DNA of 64,000 nucleotides from the NCBI GenBank assembly GCA_049323915.1, contig JBMOPC010000024.1, positions 57,866-121,865 on the forward strand, read 5' to 3'. Positions 34,170 to 42,117 of the stretch are shown here, piece after piece (within the stretch, counting starts at the first letter, position 1; each line of letters begins with the position of its first letter). Made by a program: the position numbers and the translations under genes. This DNA comes from BRHc4a sp049323915. GTDB lineage: Bacteria > Bacillota > Desulfotomaculia > Desulfotomaculales > Desulfocucumaceae. The notes below the pieces were generated by a model that was not told the origin of the DNA, did no database searches, and saw only the letters and a list, made by a program, of their open reading frames with translations.

Positions 34170-35708
34170 ATGGCTACAGAAATTATAATGCCCAAGATGA
34201 ATGCCGCGATGGTTGAGGGGAAGCTGGTCAAGTGGCTGAAAAATGACGGTGAAAAAATCGGTAAGGGTGACGCCGTTGCACTGGTAATGAGTAAGAAAGT
34301 CACTTTTGAAGTGAAGGCCGCCGCCGGCGGGATCCTGAACACCGTGGCCCGCCCCGGCCAGGTCGTGCCTGTAGGCAGGCCAATAGGCTATATTTTGGAA
34401 AATGAAAGTGATAATGTCCCGCTGCAGGCGGATTCAGGACCGGCGGAAATGGTGGGCGGCGGCAAGCCTTCCGGGAGCGGTAGGACTTCCGGGTCCGTAC
34501 AGGTTATGGCTACTCCGATTGCCCGGCGACTGGCCAGGGAAAACGGTATAGACTTGTCAGTGGTTGAAGGGACCGGTTCCGGCGGCCTCATCAACGGGGA
34601 GGATATACTGCGGGTGGTTGAGCAGGCGAAAAGCATGTCTGAGCGGTCCGTTACCAAACGCATTCCCTTTACCGGGCTGAGACGTGAGATAGCAGACAAC
34701 ATGATGGACAGTCTGCAGAGCATGGCCCAGGTTACCGCTTCCAGCGAGGCCGACGCCACCGGGCTGGTGGAATTCAGGCGGCGTCTGAAGGAAGTATTCA
34801 ATCTTACGTATACGGATATTCTTGTAAAAATTGTGGCCCTTGCCCTTCGAAGCCACCCCCTGCTCAACGCCACGGTGGCTGAGGACGAGATTGTAATTCC
34901 GGATGACGTAAACGTTGGGGTCGCTGTTGCCGTAGAGGACGGGCTCATCGTGCCGGTGGTGCACCGGGCCGATACCCTTTCACTGAAAGAGATCGCGGCC
35001 GCCACTTCCCGCCTGATTGAAAGCGCCCGCCAGGGCGCCCTTTCGATGGACGATGTCACCGGAGGCACCTTCACCATCACCAATGTGGGTATGTTCGGGC
35101 TGGACGGCTTTACCCCGATCATTAACCCGCCCCAGGTGGCCATTCTGGGTGTGGGGAGGATTGTGGAGCGCCCGGTGGTGGTGGGCGGCCAGGTGGAGAT
35201 ACGCCCGACAATGAATCTGGGCCTTACCTTTGACCACCGGGTGATGGACGGGGCGCCGGCGGCGCAGTTTCTGCAAAGTATAAAAAAATTGATCGAAAAC
35301 CCGTACGGGCTGTTCGATTTTAAAGAAAATATTCCCTCTGTGCAGCCTCCCGTTGTCGGCGGACATAAAGATCCCCGGCAAATCTATGACAAGTTCTCGA
35401 AAGGCATGGACGGCCTTCTGGAAACCTCGCCCGACCTCGTTATGGGCTTTTCCGCCCTGGCCGAAAGGGTGTTTTTTGAAGACGGAGAGATTTCCCTGCT
35501 GAACAAAGAGTTAATCGCAGTGGCCCTGTCTGTTTACATGAAGTGCGAGTACTGTATTACCGCTCACGTGTACAAGGCCTTGCAGGCGGGGGCAACCCCC
35601 GAGCAGATTCTGGAGGCCGCCGGTGTGGCCGTGTTCTTCGGGGGCGGCGCGGCCATGGCGTACACGGCGGCGCTGGTCCAGGACTGCATCAAGACATTTG
35701 CCAAATAG
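34170..35708 (+). CDS. acoC: Dihydrolipoamide acyltransferase (E2) fused to a C-terminal AhpD domain
   Basis: 512 residues. An N-terminal lipoyl domain (1-78; lipoyl Lys43 in SKKVTFEV); a peripheral-subunit-binding domain (about 112-150, TPIARRLARENGIDL); a catalytic 2-oxoacid_dh domain (about 165-390) with the active His356 in DHRVMDG. Then comes an extra module, about 405-512, of the carboxymuconolactone decarboxylase/AhpD type: Glu447, Cys459-x-x-Cys462 and His466, the same spacing as the catalytic Glu118, Cys130, Cys133 and His137 of mycobacterial AhpD. AhpD is known to take electrons from dihydrolipoyl E2 for peroxide reduction, so the fusion suggests a built-in peroxidase/thiol function. 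AGGAGG precedes ATG 34170. No E3 gene follows. Confidence 0.9.
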   Translation: MATEIIMPKMNAAMVEGKLVKWLKNDGEKIGKGDAVALVMSKKVTFEVKAAAGGILNTVARPGQVVPVGRPIGYILENESDNVPLQADSGPAEMVGGGKPSGSGRTSGSVQVMATPIARRLARENGIDLSVVEGTGSGGLINGEDILRVVEQAKSMSERSVTKRIPFTGLRREIADNMMDSLQSMAQVTASSEADATGLVEFRRRLKEVFNLTYTDILVKIVALALRSHPLLNATVAEDEIVIPDDVNVGVAVAVEDGLIVPVVHRADTLSLKEIAAATSRLIESARQGALSMDDVTGGTFTITNVGMFGLDGFTPIINPPQVAILGVGRIVERPVVVGGQVEIRPTMNLGLTFDHRVMDGAPAAQFLQSIKKLIENPYGLFDFKENIPSVQPPVVGGHKDPRQIYDKFSKGMDGLLETSPDLVMGFSALAERVFFEDGEISLLNKELIAVALSVYMKCEYCITAHVYKALQAGATPEQILEAAGVAVFFGGGAAMAYTAALVQDCIKTFAK

Positions 35709-35730
35709 GTATACAGACGGGAGGAAAACC

Positions 35731-37263
35731 ATGTCCGCCAACCGCATAATCGCCCTGCGGCTGGGCCGCCTTGATTACGGAAGCGCCTGGCGCCTGCAGC
35801 AGAAACTGGCCGGCGCCCGGCGGCGGGATGAAGTGCCTGACCTTATCCTGGTGACCGAGCATCCTCCCACCATCACCTTTGGCCGGGGGGGAGGCCAGGA
35901 GACGCTGCTCCTGACACCCGGCGCCCTGGCCCGGAAAGGGGTAGCGGTCCACCATGTGGACCGCGGAGGGCAGGGAACATTCCATGGACCCGGCCAGGTG
36001 GTAATGTACCCAATTTTTAAGCTGCCCCGGTCGGAAATATTCGGCCTTGTTAGTGTGCTGGAGCAGGCGGTAATAAATGCCCTGGGCCGTTACAACATCG
36101 GCGGGGGCCGCGATCCCCAAAATCCCGGGGTCTGGTACCGGGGTGATAAAATCGCGGCCCTGGGGCTGGCCTACCGGGACGGGGTTACCAGTCACGGCGT
36201 GGCTTTGAACGTTTCCACCGATCTTTCCTTTTTCAGTCTTTTTACTCCCTGCGGGATCACCGACAGGGGGGTGACCAGCATGGAAAGGGTTCTGGGGGGC
36301 AGGTTAAACCCTGAAAAGGTGTTGGCTACGCTGGTGCTGGAAACGGCTGCGGCCCTCGGCCGGGACCTCCGGTGGGGGTTTGGGGAAGCCCCCTGGATCA
36401 GCGCCGAGGCCCCGCCCTTCCAGGAATTCTTCTGGGTATGGGATATTGTGGAAAAAGAGGGGCTGCAGACGGTATGCAACAGCGCCCAGTGCCCCAATCT
36501 GGGTGAATGCTTTTCGTCGGGAACGGCCACCTTTATGATCCTGGGGGACTACTGCACCCGGCGCTGCGCTTACTGTTCCGTGCCCGGGGGGCGCCCCCTG
36601 CAGCCCGACCCGGGGGAGCCCGAACGGCTGGCCCGGGCCGCGGAGCGCCTTAAGCTGGACTATATAGTGGTTACTTCAGTGTGCCGGGATGATTTGCCAG
36701 ACGGGGGAGCCGCTCATTTTGCCTCGTGCATCGCCGCTGTGCGGCGACGTCTGCCCGGTGCCCGGGTGGAAGTGCTGGTGCCCGATTTTAACGGAAAGCC
36801 AGAGGCCCTTGCAAAAGTCATCGATGCCGGCCCCGACGTGTTCAATCACAATATAGAAACGGTGCCGCGTCTTTTCCGGGGAGTCAGGGCCGGGGCCGAT
36901 TATAAAAGGTCCCTTGAAGTTTTGCGCCATGCGGCCCGGGAGGGGCTGAAAACCAAGTCAGGGTTGATGTTGGGCTTGGGGGAGACCAGGGGGGAGGTGC
37001 TGGGGGTGCTGGAAGACCTCCACCTGGCCGGGTGCGAGATGGTTACCCTGGGGCAGTACATGGCTCCCTCCGAAAACAATATTCCCGTCAGCGAGTATGT
37101 TCACCCCCGGGAATTTGAGTGGTACAGGGAAGAAGGACTGCGCATAGGTTTCCGTGTTGTGGAATCAGGCCCGCTGGTCCGCAGTTCCTACCGGGCGGAG
37201 AAGTCGTATGGCCAGGCAGGGGAATTTAAAGTCCAGGATGCAGAATGGCGCGTGAGACGCTAG
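35731..37263 (+). CDS. Bifunctional octanoyltransferase-lipoyl synthase (LipB-LipA fusion)
   Basis: 510 residues. The LipB part (1 to about 215) has RGGQGTFHGPGQVV near 78-90, the Lys140 loop YRGDKIAALGL, TSHGVALNV and the acyl-carrying Cys174 in FTPCGITDRG. The LipA part (about 228-500) is radical SAM: the auxiliary cluster CX4CX5C at Cys249, Cys254 and Cys260, the SAM cluster CX3CX2C at Cys275, Cys279 and Cys282, and RSSYRAEK near the end. LipB would load octanoate on the E2 lipoyl domain and LipA insert the sulfurs. GGGAGGAAAACC precedes ATG 35731; an in-frame start at 35623 lies in the E2 gene and is rejected. Confidence 0.93.
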   Translation: MSANRIIALRLGRLDYGSAWRLQQKLAGARRRDEVPDLILVTEHPPTITFGRGGGQETLLLTPGALARKGVAVHHVDRGGQGTFHGPGQVVMYPIFKLPRSEIFGLVSVLEQAVINALGRYNIGGGRDPQNPGVWYRGDKIAALGLAYRDGVTSHGVALNVSTDLSFFSLFTPCGITDRGVTSMERVLGGRLNPEKVLATLVLETAAALGRDLRWGFGEAPWISAEAPPFQEFFWVWDIVEKEGLQTVCNSAQCPNLGECFSSGTATFMILGDYCTRRCAYCSVPGGRPLQPDPGEPERLARAAERLKLDYIVVTSVCRDDLPDGGAAHFASCIAAVRRRLPGARVEVLVPDFNGKPEALAKVIDAGPDVFNHNIETVPRLFRGVRAGADYKRSLEVLRHAAREGLKTKSGLMLGLGETRGEVLGVLEDLHLAGCEMVTLGQYMAPSENNIPVSEYVHPREFEWYREEGLRIGFRVVESGPLVRSSYRAEKSYGQAGEFKVQDAEWRVRR

Positions 37264-37442
37264 GATTTTAAAGATAGAGGAATTGACAAGGCAGGATATG
37301 TCCCAAACCGGACGAATTCGCCAAAATAATGGTAGCCGCCATGCTGCCCCGGTGCTGGAGATCTTTAACGAGGAGGCACTTGAAGTATATGACGGTGACG
37401 GTGAATAACGCAATACATCCCCCGGATGCCATATATTACCGC

Positions 37443-37472
37443 TTGGCCTTATAGTTGGCAGGCCGGTATAAT
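37443..37472 (+). promoter_or_regulatory. Possible promoter of the c-di-AMP riboswitch transcript
   Basis: TTGGCC at 37443-37448 and TATAAT at 37467-37472 with an 18-base spacer. A hairpin AAACGGATCC/GGGTCCGTTT (37478-37503) would be at the 5' end of the RNA. The stretch 37264-37442 holds no recognisable gene. Confidence 0.45.
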
Positions 37473-37508
37473 AATTCAAACGGATCCGAAAAAGGGTCCG
37501 TTTAATAC

Positions 37509-37650
37509 ATCGGCCGAATCCCCGGCGCCAAGCCGGGGTACGGGGGATAAAATCTACGGGGTGAATCCGCGAATTATCGGGAGGTGAACTGGATAATGAG
37601 GCGGAGGGGCACCCTCAGCCCTAACCCATCAACTAACCTCGGAGGCCTCA
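37509..37650 (+). promoter_or_regulatory. ydaO/yuaA-type c-di-AMP riboswitch
   Basis: Consensus pieces are in order: CGGCCGAATCCCC, GCCGGGGTACGGGGGA, TACGGGGTGAATCCGC, GAGGCGGAGGGGCACCCTCAGCCC and TAACCCATCAACTAACCTCG. It ends a few bases before the ribosome site of a LysM/SleB cell-wall hydrolase, the class of gene this riboswitch usually shuts off when c-di-AMP is high. The c-di-AMP synthase CdaA is encoded in this window. Confidence 0.93.
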
Positions 37651-37661
37651 GGAGGGAGAAC

Positions 37662-38297
37662 ATGAAAATCTACTATTCCGCTTGCCGCAAGGTGATAATC
37701 TCCTTAGCGGTATCCCTGCTTTTTGTCCTTTCACTTGCCGGACAGGCCCTGGCCGCCAGCCTCACCGTAATCCCCGGAGACACCCTTTGGGATATCAGTA
37801 TCCGCTACGGCACCACCATTGAAAAACTTAAAGCCGCCAACAACATCCAGGATGACATAATCCATCCCGGACAAATAATTGAGGTCCCGCAGTCTACCGA
37901 GGTCAGCCGTGGATCCGGTGCCGGAAACATATCCGCCTTGGAATTCGACATCCTGGCCCGCATAATCACCGCCGAGGCTGAGAATCAGGATTATCAAACC
38001 AAAGTGGCAGTCGGGGCTGTTGTGCTCAACCGGGTAAAGAGCCCCCTGTTCCCGGACAGCATCCGGGGGGTTGTTTATCAGATTGACCAGAGCGGCAGCT
38101 GCCAATTTCAGCCTGTTTTAAACGGGATGATTGACAGGCCGGCCAGCGAATCCGCAAAAAACGCCGCCCGGGAGGCTTTGAGCGGGGCAGATCCCACCAA
38201 CGGCGCCCTTTTCTTCTGGGAGTCCTGGGTGCAAAGCCCGTACCTTAATTCCAGGCCGGTGGCGGCCATTATGGGTGCGTTTACCTTTACTTATTGA
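37662..38297 (+). CDS. Exported LysM / SleB-type cell-wall hydrolase
   Basis: 211 residues. Signal peptide (helix VIISLAVSLLFVLSLAG, cleavage near AALAA around 30), one LysM peptidoglycan-binding domain (about 32-77, IPGDTLWDISIRYGTT), then a Hydrolase_2 (SleB) domain (about 90-205) with the catalytic-type ITAEAENQDYQTKVAVGAVV motif, Glu near 106. Such enzymes are lytic transglycosylases acting on spore cortex or vegetative wall. ATG 37662 follows AGGAGGGAGAAC; the longer in-frame start at 37584 lies inside the riboswitch. Control by c-di-AMP is expected. Confidence 0.93.
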   Translation: MKIYYSACRKVIISLAVSLLFVLSLAGQALAASLTVIPGDTLWDISIRYGTTIEKLKAANNIQDDIIHPGQIIEVPQSTEVSRGSGAGNISALEFDILARIITAEAENQDYQTKVAVGAVVLNRVKSPLFPDSIRGVVYQIDQSGSCQFQPVLNGMIDRPASESAKNAAREALSGADPTNGALFFWESWVQSPYLNSRPVAAIMGAFTFTY

Positions 38298-38317
38298 AAC
38301 AATTGATTAAACATTTA

Positions 38318-38346
38318 ATAAGACCGGAATTTCCGGTCTTATTTTT
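38318..38346 (+). terminator. Intrinsic terminator after the cell-wall hydrolase gene
   Basis: AATAAGACCGGAA and TTCCGGTCTTATT are perfectly complementary and followed by TTTT. Confidence 0.9.
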
Positions 38347-38382
38347 AGACTTGGAAAATATGGTTGCGCATCCAACGGTGCA

Positions 38383-38425
38383 GGAATCTGTCTTTATTTG
38401 AAGAAAATAAGGAATATAATCCCAG
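38383..38425 (+). repeat. 45-base dispersed sequence, copy 2
   Basis: Near-identical to 21903-21945 (TTATTTGAAGAAAATAAGG and following). It sits just before the ribosome site of the 38440 gene; function unknown. Confidence 0.6.
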
Positions 38426-38439
38426 ATGATTGAGGTGAT

Positions 38440-39033
38440 ATGATGAGTTTGGAAAAAGAAAAACTTATAAGGGCCAAAGAAATACTGCGGAAAATGGCAA
38501 ATGGCATCAATCCTTTGAATGGGGAGCAAATTGAGAGCAGCAGCTTTTTAAATGATCAAAGAATGATTAGGTGCCTGTATTTTGTTCAGGAAGTTTTAAA
38601 TATGGCAATTGAAGGAAAAATGGGGACAAACACAAAAAAACCTTCAGACTTTATTATCACAGCTGAAGAAAAAAGCAGGGTTAAGTTACCGCCGGGTAAA
38701 ATCGGCGTCAATGAATTCGCAAGATCTGTAAATAAAGTGATTGATTTAAATAGAAGCAAAAAGTTATCCGGTGCTGAAATAAATAAGCAGCTTAAAAAAA
38801 TGGGCATTTTAAGTGAGCAGTTGTTAGCTGACGGAAAAAAGAGAACCATACTGAATTCCAAATCAAGTCACTACGGCATTGAAACAGAGAAAAGAAACTA
38901 TAACGGCAATGAATATGAGATGGTTTTGTTTGGTGAATCCGGGAAAAAGTTTTTGCTTGACAACCTGGAAGAAATCATGCAATTTGATCAACCGGCGCAT
39001 TTCCCTGCTGATGCGGATGAGCAATTGATGTGA
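38440..39033 (+). CDS. Hypothetical protein, AT-rich gene
   Basis: 197 residues, no recognised domain, no membrane segment or signal peptide. The N-terminus (RAKEILRKMANGINPLNGEQ, about 11-30) is helical and looks like a conserved Firmicute protein of unknown role; the middle is Lys-rich (about 60-140). Lower GC than most neighbours. Two adjacent ATGs (38440, 38443) follow GAGGTGA; the second is better spaced. The last 30 codons and the REP hairpin just after the stop are duplicated at 43317-43434. Confidence 0.75.
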   Translation: MMSLEKEKLIRAKEILRKMANGINPLNGEQIESSSFLNDQRMIRCLYFVQEVLNMAIEGKMGTNTKKPSDFIITAEEKSRVKLPPGKIGVNEFARSVNKVIDLNRSKKLSGAEINKQLKKMGILSEQLLADGKKRTILNSKSSHYGIETEKRNYNGNEYEMVLFGESGKKFLLDNLEEIMQFDQPAHFPADADEQLM

Positions 39034-39056
39034 GTCAGAGAACCGTCCCCTGACTC
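39032..39056 (+). repeat. REP-like hairpin after the 38440 gene
   Basis: GAGTCAGAGAACCGTCCCCTGACTC, overlapping the final base pair region of the stop codon (TGA then GTCAG). Arms GAGTCAG/CTGACTC pair. Same family as 21716-21742 and 43410-43434. Confidence 0.8.
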
Positions 39057-39069
39057 CTGTTCAAATTGG

Positions 39070-39627
39070 TCATTTGCCAAAAACGCCGTAATGGTCCCAG
39101 TTGCAGCCTAAAAAACCAATTTTGTGAAACGCAGAATTCAATCTCAGGCTATGTAATACATCACCTCTGCGGAGCACACCTATTACCTTTCCCCAGACAT
39201 TAACTACAGGAAAGGCGCTTATGTTGTTATTAAGCATGATTTGCATTTCTTTATAGATAACATCAGTGCTTTTTACCGCTACTTTTTCCGCGGGTGTCAT
39301 AAAATCCGATACCTTGAGGTTGGGGTTGAGAAGGTAGCTGAAGAAACCCCATCCTTCTTCCAGGTAACCGCCCAGCAGCCTGCCAACCGACTCCGGAACT
39401 TCTGGGATAATAGTCGTCATAATAGCCTTCTGCGTAATTACGCCCGCAAGGCGCCCGTCCTCATGATGGACCAGGGCTATCCGTTCTTCGGCAGGAGGTG
39501 TCTCATCCAGTTCTTTGTAAAAACTAGTCATATTGCTCCAGGCCTGCGCTAAGTTTATATCCTGCCTCAGCCTGGGATAACTGTCTGGAGGAATCATGAT
39601 ATCCATGACTCTTCTCGGTTCATCCAT
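39070..39627 (-). CDS. CBS-domain pair protein
   Basis: 185 soluble residues with two CBS motifs: one about 5-75 (RRVMDIMIPPDSYPRL, VITQKAIMTT) and one about 100-165 (KVSDFMTPAEKVAVKSTDV, SAFPVVNVWGKVIGVLRR). CBS pairs (Bateman modules) bind adenine nucleotides, SAM or c-di-AMP; no catalytic domain is attached. Monocistronic, AGGAGG before ATG 39627. Convergent with the 38440 gene, with the REP-like hairpin between them. The ligand cannot be told from sequence. Confidence 0.85.
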   Translation of the reverse strand: MDEPRRVMDIMIPPDSYPRLRQDINLAQAWSNMTSFYKELDETPPAEERIALVHHEDGRLAGVITQKAIMTTIIPEVPESVGRLLGGYLEEGWGFFSYLLNPNLKVSDFMTPAEKVAVKSTDVIYKEMQIMLNNNISAFPVVNVWGKVIGVLRRGDVLHSLRLNSAFHKIGFLGCNWDHYGVFGK

Positions 39628-39773
39628 AGGATAACCTCCTTAGGTTATATACAATATTTTCTTTTAGCAGTTGCAGAGCTGAATTGCGCAGAGTCTGTTT
39701 ATAGGTCTTAGTGACGCTATTAAATCTTCAAAAAAAGGTCTGACGAAACAAATATAAAAATAAATGTATCAGT

Positions 39774-40088
39774 TTAAATCCCGGGTGGTCTTGGACGCCA
39801 GATTAGCTTCGGGTTTTCGGGATTCCAATAGGCGTCACAACTTAGACAACAATATTTACCTAGGCATGGGGTAATGCTTAATATAATTCCAAAGATAATA
39901 AGGAAGGGAATCATCATCCGGCCCAGAGGATAAAAAAAACCTAATAAATAACAAATTACAGAGGCTATTACACCTATCCCGAACCCTGCACCCAGTTTGA
40001 CTAATCTGGCGGTGGCGGTGTTCGGTGAGCTGCAATCCGGGCAAACCGGCCGGTCGAAAAGGCTCCATCCAGCTATAGAAAATAACAT
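39774..40088 (-). CDS. Small membrane protein with two CxxC zinc-ribbon halves
   Basis: 104 residues. CPDC near the N-terminus and CCLSC near the C-terminus flank two membrane helices (about 30-50 and 53-75). It looks like a split zinc ribbon with a membrane hairpin; no function recognised. The ATG at 40088 is preferred because GGAGG lies 8 bases upstream, against an in-frame ATG at 40109 that overlaps that site. Confidence 0.65.
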   Translation of the reverse strand: MLFSIAGWSLFDRPVCPDCSSPNTATARLVKLGAGFGIGVIASVICYLLGFFYPLGRMMIPFLIIFGIILSITPCLGKYCCLSCDAYWNPENPKLIWRPRPPGI

Positions 40089-40232
40089 ACCATTATACCT
40101 CCATGACATTGCTTTGCATCAGTGCACATGGCCTAAGAATAAACAGAATAAGTTGCTATCATTAACAGCCTTTGTAACGGATCAATTTGGGATAATGCCG
40201 GGATTGAATCCTGCCCCTAAAGCATTTTTTTG

Positions 40233-40273
40233 TTAGAGAGTATCACCGGCGGCAAGCCGGGTATACTCTCTAA
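40233..40273. other. Long hairpin downstream of the TauE gene
   Basis: TTAGAGAGTAT and ATACTCTCTAA are exact complements, with inner ACCGGC/GCCGG pairing. It lies 15 bases beyond the TauE stop. The T-run is on the wrong side for a minus-strand terminator, so it may be a stabilising 3' hairpin. Confidence 0.55.
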
Positions 40274-40287
40274 CTCATTAGCTATGG

Positions 40288-41484
40288 TTATGCAGTTTTT
40301 TGAACCGGTCTCCTCTGGGACACATTTTGTCTGCGCTCATCGGCCATACCTTTGAAGCAGAAATAGAGAATAACCGCGCTCAGGAAAACCGCAGACCCCA
40401 GCATCAGGTACTGGCTTATTTCCCGCAGTATCCAGAATTTATAAAATGCGCTGTAATAGTCTGGCCGTTGCATGTGTTCAACCATCCACTTGTACATGAC
40501 GTCAGTTTTGACCATCATCATCCTGATCTGATCTGCCTTATAACCAGCAACGCTAAGAGCTTTCGACACGACTCCAGAGTATTGTCTCTCAAAGAGCCAG
40601 GCAATTTGCCGCAATGTAACCGATATGCACGCAGAAGCGATGGTGATTCCGAATAGCAACCTGATGAACAGACCGTGCACGTATTTAGTGGTCAGTGTGC
40701 CAAACTGCGCTCCTATAGCGGCACCAAGCAGCATTATAACAGCTGCCACCAGTTCTACTTTCCCTTTAGCGGCGTAGGAGAATCCGCCGTATGCCCCGGA
40801 AATCATCACCTCGAAGAGATCGGTACCCACGGCCACCTTGGTGGGCACGCCGATGACGTACAACAGGGCCGGCACCCTCAGGAAACCGCCGCCTACGCCC
40901 AAAAACCCTGCCACCACGCCGGTAATGCAGCCGATAAATATAACCGCCCATGCGGATATTTTAATGCCTGCCATCTGGCAGTGGATAACCGGGGGCACTG
41001 TCAACGTTTTTTGGATATAAGAGGACAAACCGGTTCCAACGACATCCTTCACAGATTCGCCTGTTATCTTTTCCTGCTTTCGGGCATTAAAATACTCTTT
41101 GAACACGTAAATAGCCAGAAAGCCCAAGATGAGAATATAAACCCAGCGCACTACCGACCCTTCAATGCCTTTCTTGGTCAGCCACATAATCAACTGGGCG
41201 CCCACTTCTATTCCGGGGAAAGTACCGATGATCATAAGTAAGGCCAAGATAATGCTCACGTGACCAAAGCGCCAGTGCCTAAAGGTCGCCACCACCGACT
41301 TGCCGGCCACATGGGCCATATCTGTGCCGACGGCGTAGGCCATGGGAAACCCGAAAATATTCAGCGCAGGAGTAACCATAAAAGCGCCGCCGATGCCGAA
41401 ATAGCCGCCGATTACACCCACACAAAAACCGATCATGACTAGCGGCCAAATTGCAACCTCGCTCCCGGATATTGGCATATACAT
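40288..41484 (-). CDS. TauE/SafE-family sulfite/sulfonate exporter-like permease
   Basis: 398 residues with about eight or nine membrane helices. Two homologous halves carry the family glycine motif: GYFGIGGAFMVTPALNIFG near 27-45 and GFLGVGGGFLRVPALLYVIG near 193-212. A soluble, charged loop lies at about 130-165, and a longer insert near 300-360. TauE/SafE proteins export sulfite, sulfoacetate or other organo-sulfur anions; the substrate here is not determinable. Two tiny membrane-protein genes lie just upstream on the same strand, and GGAGGTGAAAC precedes ATG 41484. Confidence 0.9.
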   Translation of the reverse strand: MYMPISGSEVAIWPLVMIGFCVGVIGGYFGIGGAFMVTPALNIFGFPMAYAVGTDMAHVAGKSVVATFRHWRFGHVSIILALLMIIGTFPGIEVGAQLIMWLTKKGIEGSVVRWVYILILGFLAIYVFKEYFNARKQEKITGESVKDVVGTGLSSYIQKTLTVPPVIHCQMAGIKISAWAVIFIGCITGVVAGFLGVGGGFLRVPALLYVIGVPTKVAVGTDLFEVMISGAYGGFSYAAKGKVELVAAVIMLLGAAIGAQFGTLTTKYVHGLFIRLLFGITIASACISVTLRQIAWLFERQYSGVVSKALSVAGYKADQIRMMMVKTDVMYKWMVEHMQRPDYYSAFYKFWILREISQYLMLGSAVFLSAVILYFCFKGMADERRQNVSQRRPVQKTA

Positions 41485-41530
41485 ATTGTTTCACCTCCAA
41501 ATTTTTAACCACTGATAAAAAAGAAAGATA

Positions 41531-41719
41531 TCAGTGATGGCCATGTCCATGATCGTATTTTCCCAAGTTTATGCCCAGTATCTTAAAAACAACGTCTGCA
41601 ATCGCAGCACAAGCTAATCCCAAGCCGGTCATGGTGAAAACCGTTAATAATCCAAACTTTAATGGCTCATTTTTCGAAATCACTGCCGCATAGCTGAAAA
41701 AACTACTTAAGAATTCCAT
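41531..41719 (-). CDS. Small membrane protein upstream of the TauE-like permease
   Basis: 62 residues with one clear transmembrane helix (about 22-46, FGLLTVFTMTGLGLACAAIA) and a C-terminal His-rich tail, DHGHGHH. Unknown family. GAGGGGAG lies just upstream. Its fixed place before the permease, 46 bases away, suggests an accessory or metal-sensing partner; this is inference. Confidence 0.65.
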   Translation of the reverse strand: MEFLSSFFSYAAVISKNEPLKFGLLTVFTMTGLGLACAAIADVVFKILGINLGKYDHGHGHH

Positions 41720-41755
41720 CTAATCTCCCCTCCTCTACAGTAATCTTTTTTGTGT

Positions 41756-41854
41756 TTACTTGCCTAGTATTTTTCCGGTAGCTATACAATATACCCAGTA
41801 GCTAACGAACATTACGCTTACACCCACCATTATAGACTTATAAAGAGCTACCAT
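41756..41854 (-). CDS. 32-residue membrane peptide
   Basis: Starts ATG 41854 behind AAGGAGGTAGTTCC and encodes 32 residues: MVALYKSIMVGVSVMFVSYW, then VYCIATGKILGK. A single hydrophobic helix ending in a basic tail. The strong ribosome site and operon position before the 62-residue protein and the permease support it being real. Function unknown. Confidence 0.6.
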   Translation of the reverse strand: MVALYKSIMVGVSVMFVSYWVYCIATGKILGK

Positions 41855-41919
41855 GGAACTACCTCCTTTCTTTTTAAAAATACTTAAGATTTCCAACTGG
41901 TATTTATTAGTCATTAGCT

Positions 41920-42117
41920 TTAAAAAATACAACACAGAACAACAAGAAGTCGTTTAAGCAGATTATAAATATTACCTCTGGATAGGCCCAGATAATTGGC
42001 TGTTTCACTATGAGTTAATCCTTGTCCTTTCACTAAAACAAACACATCTCTTTCTCTTGCCGACAAACAGGAAGAGCCCGTAACGACTGCCTGTACTCCT
42101 GTATTAGTTCTCTCAAC
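41920..42117 (-). pseudogene. Remnant of a sigma-70-region-4/LuxR-like HTH protein
   Basis: 65 codons open without a usable start. The translated stretch SARERDVFVLVKGQGLTHSE followed by TANYLGLSRGNIYNLLKRLL is a helix-turn-helix like sigma region 4. An upstream stop falls at the edge of the tandem duplication (42104), which seems to have cut the gene. Confidence 0.5.

Noticed and set aside
37299..37409. 36-residue ORF before the c-di-AMP riboswitch
   Set aside because: Weak ribosome site and no recognisable sequence; left out.
38383..38425. CRISPR or phage attachment site
   Set aside because: Only two dispersed copies, no spacers, no integrase or cas gene in the window.
40233..40273. Terminator for the TauE-like gene
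   Set aside because: The stem is strong but the T-run is on the 5' side in the gene's direction, so it is listed only as a hairpin.
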